64,000 nt of DNA from Microlunatus parietis (GCF_013407955.1 NZ_JACCBU010000001.1:930001-994000); one strand, 5' to 3'. Positions 25,636 to 35,078 are shown, numbered from the stretch's first letter. The notes: generated by a model not told the origin, from the letters alone. Program-made: numbers and translations.

Positions 25636-26373
25636 TCAGTCTCCCCTGCTGATCAAATCGAGCAGTTCACCCAACTCGGCCGTGGTCAGGTCGCGCAGCT
25701 CACCAACCTTCAGCTGTCCCAGCCGGACCGGGCCGATCGCGATCCGGCTGAGCCGACGGACCGGGTGCCCGACATGATCCATGGTACGGCGGACGATCCG
25801 GTTTCTGCCCTCGTGCAACGTCAATCGGACCAGACTTCGGTCCTCGGCGGTGGACACGAGCTTGATCGAATCGGGCTTGACCGGGCCGTCGTCGAGGGTG
25901 ACGCCCTGCCGCAGCCGCTGGATCGTCTCCCGGCTGACCACTCCGGCAACCTCGGCCAGATAGGTCTTCGGGACCCGGAACGACGGGTGCGCGAGCTTGT
26001 GCGCGAAGTCGCCGTCGTTGGTCAGGATCAGCAGGCCCTCGGTGTCGGTGTCCAGCCGGCCGACGTGGAACAGCCGGTCCGTCCGGTCCGCCAGGTAGTC
26101 CGACAGGGTGCGCCGTGCCTCCGGGTCGTCCATGGTCGACACCACGCCGCGTGGCTTGTTGATCACGACGTACGCATGCCGGCTCGGCGGCGGGATCCGG
26201 GCGCCGTCGACGCGGATCAGGTCGGTCTCCGGATCGACCCGCGTGCCGAGCTCGGTCACCACCGCACCGTTGACCTCGACCCGGCCTGCCATGATCAGGT
26301 TCTCGCTGGCCCGCCGGGACGCGATCCCGGCCGCCGCGAGCACCTTCTGCAGCCGGATGCCCTCGTCATTCAT
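25636..26373 (-). CDS. rluB: Ribosomal large-subunit pseudouridine synthase, RluB type
   Basis: 245 residues. An S4 RNA-binding domain comes first (IRLQKVLAAAGIASRRASEN), then the catalytic domain with GRLDTDTEGLLILTNDG, where the first Asp is the nucleophile. The family modifies 23S rRNA near the peptidyl-transferase centre. ATG 26373 overlaps the end of scpB by 8 bases, as in the conserved actinobacterial scpA-scpB-rluB order. The long open frame upstream in the same phase has no family features and is not included. Confidence 0.94.
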   Translation of the reverse strand: MNDEGIRLQKVLAAAGIASRRASENLIMAGRVEVNGAVVTELGTRVDPETDLIRVDGARIPPPSRHAYVVINKPRGVVSTMDDPEARRTLSDYLADRTDRLFHVGRLDTDTEGLLILTNDGDFAHKLAHPSFRVPKTYLAEVAGVVSRETIQRLRQGVTLDDGPVKPDSIKLVSTAEDRSLVRLTLHEGRNRIVRRTMDHVGHPVRRLSRIAIGPVRLGQLKVGELRDLTTAELGELLDLISRGD

Positions 26374-27682
26374 CGAGCGCATCTTGCCGAGTGGCGGGTT
26401 CACCGGGAACCGGCGGGCTCGACCTGGGATCGTCGGTCGGTACGGGGTCGCGGGAGTCGGCGTCGCCGTCCGGAGCGGCAGCGGATGCCGCGTCCGGAGC
26501 CGTGTCCGCGGCTTCGGAGTCCGCCGCGCGATCCGTGGGCTCGAGGCCCGGCGCTGCATCGGAAGACTCGCCGTCCCCAGTACCCGCCGACTCGCCGTCG
26601 ACAGACGCGTTCTCGGATTCGTCGTCCCGCACCGATTCCGCGGACTCGCTCTCCGGAGCGGAACCGGTGGATTCCGAGTCGTCCGAGTCCGGGTCACTCG
26701 GCGAGTCCGGCTCACTCGGCGAGTCGGGCGACGACGGCGATGCGGGCGACTCCGGCGAATCGGGAGACGCTGGTGAGTCGGGTGAGTCGGGCGATCCGGC
26801 CGAGGCCGGGGAGTCGGAGGACGCGGACGCTCCCGGGGCCTCGGGCCCCGGCGGTACGGCCTCGGTCGGACCGCCCGCCTCGGCGGCCTGGCTGATCGTC
26901 GCGAACTGCGACAACTCGGCCTCCAGCTCGCTCGCCTCGGGCAGGTGCGGTGCCAGCTCGGGCAGCTGCTCGAGCGACGAGAGGCCCATCCGTTCCAGGA
27001 AGTAGTCGGTGGTCGCGAACACCACCGCCCCGCTCTCGGCGTCGGCACCGGCCTCGACGATCAGCCCGCGCGCCAGCAGGGTACGGATCACGCCGTCCAC
27101 GTTCACGCCGCGGATCGCCGAGACCCGGGACCGCGAAATGGGCTGCAGGTACGCGATCACGGCGAGTGTCTCCAGCGCCGCCTGGGACAGCCGGGACTGG
27201 GCCCCGTCCAGGACGTGCCCGGCGATCAGGTCGGCGTGCTCGGCCCGGGTGTAGTAACGCCAGCCGCCGCCCAGCTGGCGCAGCTCGAAGCCACGCCCGG
27301 TCTCGTCATAGAACGCGACCAACTCCGCGAGCGCGTCGGAGACCACGTGCACCGGCGCACCGACCGCCTGGGCCAGCACGGTCTCGCTCATCGGCTCCTC
27401 GGCCAGCAGCAGCAGCGCCTCCAGGGCGCCGGGGATGTCGTCGGTCTTCGGCATCTCGACCAGCGTGTCCTGCTGCTCCGCCGCCGCCTCGGCCGGGCCG
27501 CCCTCCGCCGCCGGCGGTTCCGCGGCCTGCTCTTCTGCAGCGGCTTCCGCAGCCGGTGCGTCCTCGGGGGCCGCGGCCGCCTGGTTCTCGGGCGAGCGAT
27601 CCGCCACCGGGCCGGGGTCGGCGGGCGAATCCGTACCGGCGAGATCCTCGGCCGGCGTCGTCTCGGCGGTCTGATCAGTCAC
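26366..27682 (-). CDS. scpB: Segregation and condensation protein ScpB with long acidic tails
   Basis: 438 residues from GTG 27682, which overlaps the scpA end. The ScpB core with its two winged helices occupies about residues 85-255 (ALEALLLLAEEPMSETVLAQ, then LETLAVIAYLQPISRSRVS). ScpB binds ScpA and SMC to compact the chromosome. Unusual are an Ala/Glu-rich N-terminal arm of about 80 residues and a C-terminal tail of about 160 residues made of Ser-Pro-Asp and Ser-Glu runs (SPDSPDSPASPDSPESP). Typical ScpB proteins are near 200 residues, so more than half of this one is low-complexity. Confidence 0.93.
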   Translation of the reverse strand: MTDQTAETTPAEDLAGTDSPADPGPVADRSPENQAAAAPEDAPAAEAAAEEQAAEPPAAEGGPAEAAAEQQDTLVEMPKTDDIPGALEALLLLAEEPMSETVLAQAVGAPVHVVSDALAELVAFYDETGRGFELRQLGGGWRYYTRAEHADLIAGHVLDGAQSRLSQAALETLAVIAYLQPISRSRVSAIRGVNVDGVIRTLLARGLIVEAGADAESGAVVFATTDYFLERMGLSSLEQLPELAPHLPEASELEAELSQFATISQAAEAGGPTEAVPPGPEAPGASASSDSPASAGSPDSPDSPASPDSPESPASPSSPDSPSEPDSPSDPDSDDSESTGSAPESESAESVRDDESENASVDGESAGTGDGESSDAAPGLEPTDRAADSEAADTAPDAASAAAPDGDADSRDPVPTDDPRSSPPVPGEPATRQDALDE

Positions 27683-28604
27683 GATCGCCTTCCTGATCTT
27701 GGTCGGGCTGAGCGGGTTCGTCGTCGGCGTCCGGGCCGGCACCCTCGTCCGCGGCCTCGTCCGCAGCGGGTTTCGGCGGCGCGTCGAACTCGTCGGAGAT
27801 GGTCAGGTCCCCTTCGGCCGAACCGGTCCAGCGTACGGTCAGCTCGCCGAGCGGGGTGAGCTGCTCGAAGGCGACGGCCGCCTCCCGGAACAACTCCAGC
27901 AGCGCCAGGAAACGGCAGACCACGACGACCCGATCGGTCGCGTCGGCGGTCAGCGCGCGGAACGTCAGCGCCCCGGACCGGCGCAGCCGGTCCACCAGGA
28001 TCACGGCCTCGTCGCGGACGTTCACCGTCGGCGCGTGCAGGTGGGCCAGCGAGACGACATCGGCCTGCTTCGGCGTCATCGCCTTGGCCGCCAGTTCGGC
28101 GAACCGCTCCGGACTGACGCCGATCGTCACCTCGGGCATCAGCTGGGTGAAGTGCTGCTCCATCCCGACCTGCCGCGGATGCCGGCGGCCCTGCTCGGAC
28201 AGCACCTCGGCGATCCAGCCGGAAACGATCTTGAACGCGCGATACTGCAACAGCCGGGCGAACAGCAGGTCGCGGGCCTCCAGCAGGGCCAGGTCCTCCG
28301 GGTCGTCGACCTCGCCGGACGGCAGCAGCCGGGCCGCCTTCAGGTCGAGCAGGGTCGCCGCGACCACCAGGAACGAGCTGGTCTGCTCCAGATCCCAGCG
28401 GTCGCCGGCGGCCTTGATGTGGGCGATGAACTCGTCGGTCACCTTGGACAGCGCGACCTCGGTGATGTCCAGCTTGTGCTTGGAGATCAGTTGCAGCAGC
28501 AGGTCGAACGGGCCCTCGAAGTTCGCCAGGTGGACGCTGAACGAGGTCCGCCCCGCACCCTCCGCGTCCGGCCCGGAGTCCTGCAGCTCCTGGGCCGGAG
28601 TCAC
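27675..28604 (-). CDS. scpA: Segregation and condensation protein ScpA (kleisin)
   Basis: 309 residues from GTG 28604, overlapping the upstream stop in GTGA. It has the ScpA N-terminal SMC-binding region (NFEGPFDLLLQLISKHKLDI, then FLVVAATLLDLKAARLL) and the C-terminal winged helix (DRVVVVCRFLALLELFREAAV). ScpA bridges the SMC heads and binds ScpB. A short acidic tail follows. The gene sits in the conserved parA-RHH-scpA-scpB-rluB run with overlapping starts and stops. Confidence 0.95.
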   Translation of the reverse strand: MTPAQELQDSGPDAEGAGRTSFSVHLANFEGPFDLLLQLISKHKLDITEVALSKVTDEFIAHIKAAGDRWDLEQTSSFLVVAATLLDLKAARLLPSGEVDDPEDLALLEARDLLFARLLQYRAFKIVSGWIAEVLSEQGRRHPRQVGMEQHFTQLMPEVTIGVSPERFAELAAKAMTPKQADVVSLAHLHAPTVNVRDEAVILVDRLRRSGALTFRALTADATDRVVVVCRFLALLELFREAAVAFEQLTPLGELTVRWTGSAEGDLTISDEFDAPPKPAADEAADEGAGPDADDEPAQPDQDQEGDRD

Positions 28605-29056
28605 TGGCTGAGCCTCCGGATGAGGTCGGACTGCTCGCCGTGCTGTTCGAGTCCGGCCAGGGCCGCCGCGATCGCCTCCCGGACGATCCGACCGCGGTCG
28701 ACCGCCATGCCGTGCTTCGCACGCAGGGTGAGCCGGGCCTGTTCCAGGGCCAGCAGCTCCTCCGAGCTGACGTACACGGTGATCTTCTCCTCGTGCCGGA
28801 CCCGACCGGATCCGCGGACCGCACGACCGGCGACGCCGTCCTCGGCGGCCCGCCGGGCCCGGCCGGACTCGGTCCGGTTCCCCTCGTCCGCCCGGGCACC
28901 GTCTCGATCGGAACGGACCGGCTGGTCGCGCGGGGGCTCCGCGTCGGGACTTCTCGCCTCGGCCGGCTGGTCGCGCTGGACCGGCCGTGCGGGCTCCTCC
29001 GTCCGGGTCGGCCGGAACAGTTCCGACGCCCCGGGCAGGCTCACCCGCCGTGGCAT
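28601..29056 (-). CDS. Ribbon-helix-helix-like protein between parA and scpA
   Basis: 151 residues. The first 85 are Arg/Glu/Asp/Pro-rich and probably disordered. The last 60 contain EKITVYVSSEELLALEQARL followed by a helix with GRIVREAIAAALAGLE, which resembles a ribbon-helix-helix DNA-binding unit. It overlaps parA by 16 bases and scpA by 4, so it is expressed with them. A helper role in chromosome handling fits the context, but no function is proven for it. Confidence 0.72.
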   Translation of the reverse strand: MPRRVSLPGASELFRPTRTEEPARPVQRDQPAEARSPDAEPPRDQPVRSDRDGARADEGNRTESGRARRAAEDGVAGRAVRGSGRVRHEEKITVYVSSEELLALEQARLTLRAKHGMAVDRGRIVREAIAAALAGLEQHGEQSDLIRRLSQ

Positions 29057-30114
29057 CGAGCCAGCACCTCCCGGGCCAGCGAGCGGTACGCGGCCGCGCC
29101 GGGCGAACTCGACGCATAGGTCGTGATCGGCTCGCCGGCGACGGTCGTCTCCGGGAACTTCACGGTCCGCCGGATCACGGTGTGGAAGACGGTCTCACCG
29201 AACGCCTGCACGACGCGCTCCAGCACCTCGCGGCTGTGCAGCGTCCGCGGGTCGAACATGGTGCCGAGGATGCCGAGGATCTCCAGCTTCGGGTTGAGCC
29301 GGTCCTGCACCTTGGCGATCGTGTCGGTGAGCAGGGCGATCCCGCGCAGCGCGAAGAACTCGCACTCCAGCGGCATGATCACCTTGTCGGCGGCGGTCAG
29401 CGCGTTCACGGTGAGCAGGCCGAGCGAGGGCGCGCAGTCGATCAAGATCACGTCGTACTCGCCGCGGATCTTCTCCAGCACCCGCAGCAGGGTCTGCTCG
29501 CGGGCCACCTCGGAGACCAACTGCACCTCGGCGGCGGACAGGTCGATGTTGCTGGGCAGGACGTCCAGGCCCTCGACGTTCGTCGGCGAGATCACCTCGT
29601 CGATCTCGGTGTCCCGGCCCAGCAGCAGGTTGTAGATGCTCAGCTCGAGCGTGTGCGGGTTGACGCCCAGGCCGACCGAGAGCGAGCCCTGCGGGTCGAA
29701 GTCGACCAGCAACGTCTTGATCCCGGCCTCGGCCAGCGCGGCACCGAGATTGATCGTGCTGGTGGTCTTGCCGACGCCGCCCTTCTGGTTGCACATCGCG
29801 ATGATCATCGCGGGCCGGGTGTGCGGCCAGTCGGAGATCGGCGGCAGCTTCGGGAACGGCCGCCCGGTCGGTCCGATCGAGCCGGGCTTGTCGGCTGAGC
29901 CCTTGCCGACCGCCCTGTCGAAGCGTCCGTCCGGCTCGTACTCGCGGATCGGCTCGTCCTCGCCGGCGGGCGGTTCCGCCACCGGCACCGTCGGCTCCGG
30001 CGCCACCTGCTCCGGCACCGTGAACAACTCCTCTGCAGCGGAATCGCTGGGGTCGTAGAGCTCGACCGTCGGCCGTTGGCGGCCACCGAATTCGGTGGAT
30101 TCGTCCACGTTCAT
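29041..30114 (-). CDS. ParA-family ATPase linked to scpAB
   Basis: 357 residues from ATG 30114, behind GGAAGG. An acidic disordered N-terminus of about 100 residues precedes a deviant-Walker ATPase: CNQKGGVGKTTSTINLGAAL, LLVDFDPQGSLSVGLG and DVILIDCAPSLGLLT. ParA ATPases ride on DNA to position chromosomes or complexes. No parB gene lies alongside, and this is the scp-linked ParA known in actinomycetes (like M. tuberculosis Rv1708), not the one near oriC. The gap upstream to xerD is 157 bp. Confidence 0.93.
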   Translation of the reverse strand: MNVDESTEFGGRQRPTVELYDPSDSAAEELFTVPEQVAPEPTVPVAEPPAGEDEPIREYEPDGRFDRAVGKGSADKPGSIGPTGRPFPKLPPISDWPHTRPAMIIAMCNQKGGVGKTTSTINLGAALAEAGIKTLLVDFDPQGSLSVGLGVNPHTLELSIYNLLLGRDTEIDEVISPTNVEGLDVLPSNIDLSAAEVQLVSEVAREQTLLRVLEKIRGEYDVILIDCAPSLGLLTVNALTAADKVIMPLECEFFALRGIALLTDTIAKVQDRLNPKLEILGILGTMFDPRTLHSREVLERVVQAFGETVFHTVIRRTVKFPETTVAGEPITTYASSSPGAAAYRSLAREVLARCHGG

Positions 30115-30271
30115 CCTTCCGCCCCGTGATCGGTTCCTACCTTGGCGTGCACGTCCCCTGCGTCGCCGTGCTTCCGCGCAGCTTAGTGCCCCCGGCCCTG
30201 GTGAGCCATCGATAGCGCCGATCACGACGCGGGTCGCCGACGGATGCAAGTTCATCCCCGCTCAGACCCGG

Positions 30272-31231
30272 CTAACGCGCCCGGGGATGAGCGGTCAGAT
30301 ACACCTCGCGGAGATGGTCCACCGTAACAAGCGTGTAGATCTGGGTCGTCGTCACGGAGGCATGACCGAGCAGTTCCTGGACCACCCGGACGTCCGCCCC
30401 GCCGTCCAGCAGATGGGTCGCGAACGAGTGGCGCAGTGTGTGCGGCGAGATCTCGGTGGTGATCCCGGCCCGCTCCGCGACCGAGCGCAATATCGTCCAG
30501 GCGCTCTGCCGGGACAGCCGGCCGCCGCGGGCGTTCACCAGCAAGGCCGGCATGCCGCGGCCGCGGCGGGCCAACTCCGGCCGTGCCCTGGTGAGGTACG
30601 CCGACGTCGCCGCCCGGGCATACCGGCCGAGCGGCACGAAGCGTTCCTTGCCGCCCTTGCCCAGCACCCGGATCGCCGCCGTCTCCTGCTCCGGCAGCTC
30701 GAGCGCCCGGCTGACGTCGTCGACGTCGAGCGCGACCAGTTCGCCGATCCGGGTGCCGGTGCCGTAGAGCAACTCCAGCAGCGCCCGGTCGCGCAGCCCG
30801 AGCGGGGTGTCCGGCGCCGGCGTCTCCAGCAACCGCTGCACGGCGTCCAGCGGCAGCGCCTTCGGCAGCCGGCGGGCCGGTGCCGGCGGCTGCACCTCCG
30901 CAGCCGGATTGAGCTCGGTGTGGCGTTCCTCGACGGCGAACCGGTGCAGGTTGCGGACCGCGACCACGGCGCGGGCGACGCTGGCCCGGGCCAGCGGCGG
31001 GTGCCGCCAGCGATCGGGCTCGGCCTCGTCCCGGACGCCCTCGGCGAGCCGGCTGGCGTACTCGGTGATCATGGCCGGTGAGACCGACTCCAGCCGGTCG
31101 ACGCCGGAGTCGGCCAGCTGGCGTACGTAACGGTCAAGATCACGACGGTAGGCCGCGACCGTGTTCGACGACAACCCGCGCTCGACCAGGAGATGATCAA
31201 GATAGGTCGACACCAACTCCTTGATCATCAT
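30272..31231 (-). CDS. xerD: Tyrosine recombinase XerD
   Basis: 319 residues. An N-terminal SAM-like core-binding domain ([20 protein letters not shown]) is followed by the catalytic domain with the full set: Arg in [12 protein letters not shown], Lys in [34 protein letters not shown] with the nucleophilic Tyr. XerD resolves chromosome dimers at dif with XerC. It starts 19 bases after ald and lies in the usual actinobacterial position, so a chromosomal rather than phage role is likely. Confidence 0.95.
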   Translation of the reverse strand: MMIKELVSTYLDHLLVERGLSSNTVAAYRRDLDRYVRQLADSGVDRLESVSPAMITEYASRLAEGVRDEAEPDRWRHPPLARASVARAVVAVRNLHRFAVEERHTELNPAAEVQPPAPARRLPKALPLDAVQRLLETPAPDTPLGLRDRALLELLYGTGTRIGELVALDVDDVSRALELPEQETAAIRVLGKGGKERFVPLGRYARAATSAYLTRARPELARRGRGMPALLVNARGGRLSRQSAWTILRSVAERAGITTEISPHTLRHSFATHLLDGGADVRVVQELLGHASVTTTQIYTLVTVDHLREVYLTAHPRAR

Positions 31232-31250
31232 CGGGTACGGACTCCGCGGC

Positions 31251-32366
31251 TCAACCGAGCAGCTCGGCCAGCGGGCGGTGCGCCAGCTGGTGCGACTGCG
31301 CGACCGGTTCGTTGATCAACTCGCCGGCGTGTGTGTTGATCCCGAGGGCCAGCGCCGGATCGTTCCGGGCCGCCTCTCGCCAGCCGCGATCGGCCAGCGC
31401 GACCGCGTACGGCAGCGTCACGTTGGTCAGCGCGTAGGTCGACGTGTTCGGCACCGCGCCCGGCATGTTGGCCACGCAGTAGAACACGGAGTCGTGCACC
31501 CGGTAGGTCGGCTCGGCGTGCGTGGTCGGCCGGGAATCCTCGAAGCAGCCGCCCTGGTCGATCGCGACGTCGACCAGCACACTGCCGGGCAGCATCCGCG
31601 ACACCAGCTCGTTGCTGATCAAGGTCGGGGCCTTCGCCCCCGGCACCAGCACGGCACCGATCACCAGGTCCGCGTCCAGCACCGCCCGCTCCACCTCGTA
31701 CGCGTTCGACGCGACCGTCTGCAGGTGGCCCTGGTAGATCCGGTCCGCCTGGCGCAGCTTGTCGATGTTGTTGTCCAGCAACAGGACCTCGGCCTGCATG
31801 CCGAGCGCAATCGCGGCCGCGTTCATCCCGGACACGCCGGCGCCGATCACCACCACCTTCGCCGCGTACACACCGGACACCCCGCCCATCAGCACGCCAC
31901 GCCCGCCACCCGGCCGCATCAGGTGGAACGCGCCGACCTGCGGGGCCAGCCGGCCGGCCACCTCGCTCATCGGGGCCAGCAGCGGCAGCGACCGGTCGGG
32001 CAACTGCACCGTCTCGTACGCGATCCCGGTGACTCGCCGGTCCAGCAGGGCCCGGGTGCAGTCGAGACTCGCCGCCAGGTGCAGGTAGGTGAACAGGATC
32101 AGATCCGGCCGCAGCCGCGGATACTCGCTCGGCACCGGCTCCTTCACCTTCAAGATCATCTCCGCGTCGGCCCAGACCTGATCGGGATCGTCGATGATCA
32201 CCGCGCCGGCCGCACCGTATTCGTCGTCGGTGATCGACGACCCGACTCCGGCACCGGCCTGCACGGTGACGCTGTGCCCGTGGCCGACCAGTTCGTGCAC
32301 ACCGGACGGGGTGATCGCCACGCGGTACTCGTTGTTCTTGACCTCGGTCGGTACCCCGATCCGCAT
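31251..32366 (-). CDS. ald: Alanine dehydrogenase
   Basis: 371 residues, full length for the family. The pyruvate-binding N-terminus ([20 protein letters not shown]) and LKVKEP carry the substrate Arg and Lys. [14 protein letters not shown] and the Rossmann motif [19 protein letters not shown] bind NAD. It interconverts alanine with pyruvate and ammonia. It lies upstream of xerD on the same strand and is divergent from the PLP lyase at 32506. Confidence 0.96.
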   Translation of the reverse strand: MRIGVPTEVKNNEYRVAITPSGVHELVGHGHSVTVQAGAGVGSSITDDEYGAAGAVIIDDPDQVWADAEMILKVKEPVPSEYPRLRPDLILFTYLHLAASLDCTRALLDRRVTGIAYETVQLPDRSLPLLAPMSEVAGRLAPQVGAFHLMRPGGGRGVLMGGVSGVYAAKVVVIGAGVSGMNAAAIALGMQAEVLLLDNNIDKLRQADRIYQGHLQTVASNAYEVERAVLDADLVIGAVLVPGAKAPTLISNELVSRMLPGSVLVDVAIDQGGCFEDSRPTTHAEPTYRVHDSVFYCVANMPGAVPNTSTYALTNVTLPYAVALADRGWREAARNDPALALGINTHAGELINEPVAQSHQLAHRPLAELLG

Positions 32367-32505
32367 CCGTACCTCCTCATGATCATCTCCCGCGACGCCG
32401 CAGCCGGCGGGGCTCCGCCAACCCTTCCCGGCGGTACGGGGCGAGCATAGACCCCGGCCTGCCCGGGTTTCGCGGAAAGCGTTTTGCCCGGCGTACCGTG
32501 CCCTG

Positions 32506-33687
32506 ATGGACCAGAACCGTTACCGTCCCGGCCGGGCCCACACGTCGCGCACGTATCCGGTCATCCCACCGATCTATCAGACCACGACGTTCGAGCTGGA
32601 CGACCGGGCGTACGCCGACATCCAGGGCGAGGGCGGGCTGCACGAGACCTGGTACACCCGGTTCAACAACCCGACCGTCGACGCGGCGGCAGCCGAGGTG
32701 GCCCGACTGCACGGCGGCGGCGACGAAGCCGGTCACTCGTTGATCTTCGCCAGCGGGATGGCGGCGATCGCGACCACGCTGGTCAGCCTGGTCGGCGCCG
32801 GTGACACGGTGGTGGCCGCCCGGCAGACGTACGGCGACACGGACGACCTGCTCCGCCGTGACCTGCCGGCGCTCGGCGCCACCGTGGTCCGGGTCGACGC
32901 GCACGACACCGACGCGTGGCGGACCATGATCGCCGAGCACCAGCCGAAGGTCGTCTACGGCGAGACCCTGTCCAATCCGCAACTGCGGCTGGTCGATCTC
33001 CCGGCCGTGGCCGAGGCGGCCCATGCGGTCGGAGCGCGGTTCGTGGTGGACAACACGTTCGCGACCCCGTACTGCACCCGGCCGCTGGAGCTCGGCGCCG
33101 ACGTCGTCGTCGAGTCGGCGACGAAGTTCCTGGCCGGGCACTCCGACGTCGTCGCGGGAGCGGCGACCACGCGCGACCCGGCCCTGCTCGAGGAGGTGCA
33201 GCGCCGGTTGATCACGTTCGGCGGCTGCGCCGATCCGCACGCAGCCTTCCTGCTCTGGCGGGGAATGCGGACGTTCCGGGTCCGGCTCGCCGAGAGCTGC
33301 CGGACCGCCGCGGCGCTGGCCGACCTGCTGGCCAAGGAGCCCGCAATCCGCGACGTGATCTACCCGGGCCGCAATGATCATCCCGACGCCGCCGTGGTCC
33401 GCCGGGTGATGCCGGACGCCGCCGGCGCCATGCTCACCGTCGTGCTGCACGGCGGCGACGAACGCGCCGGTGCGGTGCTGCGCCGGCTCCGGGTCGGCGT
33501 CGAGGCGACCAGCCTCGGCGGCGTGGAGACCCTGGTCAGCACGCCGTTCAACTCCTCGCACTTCAACATGACCGACGAGGAGCGGCTGGCCGCCGGCATC
33601 CAACCTGGCACCCTCCGGCTGTCGATCGGCCTGGAAGGCGAGGAAGCCCTGCTGGCCGACCTCCGCCAGGCCTTCGACACCCCCTGA
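32506..33687 (+). CDS. Cys/Met-metabolism PLP enzyme (cystathionine gamma-lyase/synthase type)
   Basis: 393 residues. It has the fold-type I signature of the family: WYTRFNNPTVDAAAAEVARL, FASGMAAIATTLVSL, VVDNTFATPYCTRPLELGAD, and the PLP lysine in VVESATKFLAGHSD. The C-terminal domain ends with GTLRLSIGLEGEEALLADL. It could split cystathionine or methionine, or act as a synthase; sequence alone does not decide. It sits between ald and the XRE/ImmA module and is not part of the conserved backbone. Confidence 0.88.
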   Translation: MDQNRYRPGRAHTSRTYPVIPPIYQTTTFELDDRAYADIQGEGGLHETWYTRFNNPTVDAAAAEVARLHGGGDEAGHSLIFASGMAAIATTLVSLVGAGDTVVAARQTYGDTDDLLRRDLPALGATVVRVDAHDTDAWRTMIAEHQPKVVYGETLSNPQLRLVDLPAVAEAAHAVGARFVVDNTFATPYCTRPLELGADVVVESATKFLAGHSDVVAGAATTRDPALLEEVQRRLITFGGCADPHAAFLLWRGMRTFRVRLAESCRTAAALADLLAKEPAIRDVIYPGRNDHPDAAVVRRVMPDAAGAMLTVVLHGGDERAGAVLRRLRVGVEATSLGGVETLVSTPFNSSHFNMTDEERLAAGIQPGTLRLSIGLEGEEALLADLRQAFDTP

Positions 33688-33705
33688 ACACATCGCCCCC
33701 CGCAC

Positions 33706-33754
33706 CTGTCGAAGGGCCGAACCACACGCTCCCTGACTCTCGACAAACTCAGGG
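33706..33754. repeat. Family B repeat, degenerate copy
   Basis: CTGTCGAAGGG at 33706-33716 is followed by CCCTGACTCTCGACAAACTCAGGG at 33731-33754, related to the family B arms CTGAGCCTGTCGAAGGG and complement. It fills the 61-bp gap between two convergent genes and may fold as a terminator for both. Confidence 0.5.
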
Positions 33755-34180
33755 CACGGTGGACAAGCGGCGGGACAGGTAGCGGCGCTCGGCCGGGTCC
33801 AGGTGTTGCAGGCGGACCCGGAGCAGGTGCAGCGTGACCCACAGTTCAGTGGCCGCCTCGACCTCGCAGGAGGTCCAGCGGAGGACCTCGGCCAGCGGCT
33901 CGATGCCGATCAGCCAGCGGGCCGCCCACCGGTCGGCCGCCAACTCCTGTCGCCGCTCGGCCCGGCCGCTGCATGGGACGTCCCGGCGCTCCCGGTGCGC
34001 CAGTTCGTGAGCCAGGGCGCAGCGCTTGACCACCTGCTTCGCCCGGGCGTCCATCAAGATCACGTCCTGATCCGGATACCACCAGGCGTCGGCACCCTGG
34101 AGCAGGGCGTCGTCCTTCGACCACTCCACCCGCACGCCCGGAAGGCTCCGGAGCGCCCGCCACGGATGCGCGACCGCCAC
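33749..34180 (-). CDS. ImmA/IrrE-family metallopeptidase
   Basis: 143 residues with the zinc motif HELAH (KRCALAHELAHRERRDVPC) and a downstream acidic segment RQELAADRWAARWLIG. ImmA/IrrE proteases cleave a partner XRE repressor and so switch on genes under its control. The XRE gene lies immediately upstream with 4 bases between, and two small genes diverge from it. In phages and integrative elements this pair is the induction switch; here no integrase or phage genes are adjacent. Confidence 0.88.
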   Translation of the reverse strand: MAVAHPWRALRSLPGVRVEWSKDDALLQGADAWWYPDQDVILMDARAKQVVKRCALAHELAHRERRDVPCSGRAERRQELAADRWAARWLIGIEPLAEVLRWTSCEVEAATELWVTLHLLRVRLQHLDPAERRYLSRRLSTVP

Positions 34181-34184
34181 GGTC

Positions 34185-34655
34185 CTACTCCTCGTCCACG
34201 TCCTCGTCGCCCGACTTCACCTGCCGCCGGCTGGCGACCCGCCGCTCGGCCTCGATCAGCCTAGGCGGCTCCGCTGACAAGTCCCGGTCGTCAGCCCGCT
34301 CGATCCGGCGGACCCCGCGGTCATCGGCCGCACTCCGTGTGATCGCCTTGATCAACTGGTCCAGGGCGTCTCGCTGCTCGGCGGTGAGCGAGGCCGCCTC
34401 CGACGTCGGCACGTACGGACCAAGCTCGCCGGGCGGCCGGCCGGCCAGCACCCGCAATTCCCGCGCATCCAGGTCGAAGCCCGCCGCGAGCGCGGCCAGG
34501 GTCTCCAGGCGCGGGCGCGGTCCGTGCTCGCCCTTCAGGTAGCGAGCGACGGCGGACCGGTCGATCCGGTGCCCCTGCTCCTGTGCGCGGGCCACGACAT
34601 CGTCGATGCTGCGGTCGCCCTTCGCCTGCGCCAGCCGGTCGGACAGTGCCGTCAT
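34185..34655 (-). CDS. XRE-family regulator paired with ImmA
   Basis: 156 residues from ATG 34655. The N-terminal HTH spans about residues 14-65 (DDVVARAQEQGHRIDRSAVA, then GPRPRLETLAALAAGFDLD). The C-terminal half is charged (DDRGVRRIERADDRDLSAEP) and could be the part cut by ImmA. It forms a two-gene unit with the protease and is divergent from two small genes across a 195-bp gap that holds a candidate operator. It is likely to repress both directions. Confidence 0.87.
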   Translation of the reverse strand: MTALSDRLAQAKGDRSIDDVVARAQEQGHRIDRSAVARYLKGEHGPRPRLETLAALAAGFDLDARELRVLAGRPPGELGPYVPTSEAASLTAEQRDALDQLIKAITRSAADDRGVRRIERADDRDLSAEPPRLIEAERRVASRRQVKSGDEDVDEE

Positions 34656-34781
34656 CCGTGCCTTCGAGCCGTCGGCCTGGTCAGCTGCATAGGCACAAGT
34701 TACAGCGCCCGCCCCGCGGCAGCCGGAGGCGTTCCGGCACATGTGCCGATTCAGTTGCGGATTGCCGTACAGAGGGAGTCG

Positions 34782-34806
34782 AAAGTCGTTGACGATTGTC
34801 GACTTT
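34782..34806. promoter_or_regulatory. Candidate operator of the XRE/ImmA module
   Basis: AAAGTCG at 34782-34788 and CGACTTT at 34800-34806 form an inverted repeat with an 11-base centre. The site lies between the XRE gene and the divergent small genes, about 45 bases upstream of the latter. Binding by the XRE protein is inferred. A second GTCGAAAGTCG overlap suggests tandem half-sites. Confidence 0.4.
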
Positions 34807-34850
34807 GCTTGTTGAATGTGATCACTGCGAACCCCACCGGAGGCACAAGG

Positions 34851-35078
34851 ATGAAGCTCCGTTCCCACCAAGCTCTGCGGGACTACATGACGTTCTACAA
34901 GATCAACACCGGGTACGCGCTGGCCAAGCGAGCCGGCATCCTCCCGGGCACCGCCAACTTCCTGGTCCAGGGACACCGGGACACCTGTTCGTCCCGGACC
35001 GCGCTGGCCATCGAGCAGGCCCTCGCCTGTCCGCCCGGCTTCCTGTTCGAGCCGGCCGGGCGGGAGGCCCGCCGATGA
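34851..35078 (+). CDS. Small XRE-like helix-turn-helix protein
   Basis: 75 residues from ATG 34851, with GGAGGCACAAGG upstream. Nearly the whole protein is one HTH: HQALRDYMTFYKINTGYALA, KRAGILPGTANFLVQGHRD, TALAIEQALACPPGFLFEP. It resembles small phage or element regulators of the Cro type. The stop overlaps the start of the next small gene in ATGA. Divergence from XRE/ImmA recalls a repressor/Cro-like arrangement, but no lytic or transfer genes follow. Confidence 0.7.
   Translation: MKLRSHQALRDYMTFYKINTGYALAKRAGILPGTANFLVQGHRDTCSSRTALAIEQALACPPGFLFEPAGREARR

Noticed and set aside
26391-27005. Plus-strand Ser/Gly/Asp-rich frame opposite scpB
   Set aside because: It is the complement of the Ser-Pro-Asp repeat tail of ScpB and has no start signal or family match.
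30272-31231. Tyrosine recombinase as sign of an integrated element
   Set aside because: Sequence and position next to ald, parA and scpAB match the chromosomal XerD of actinomycetes.
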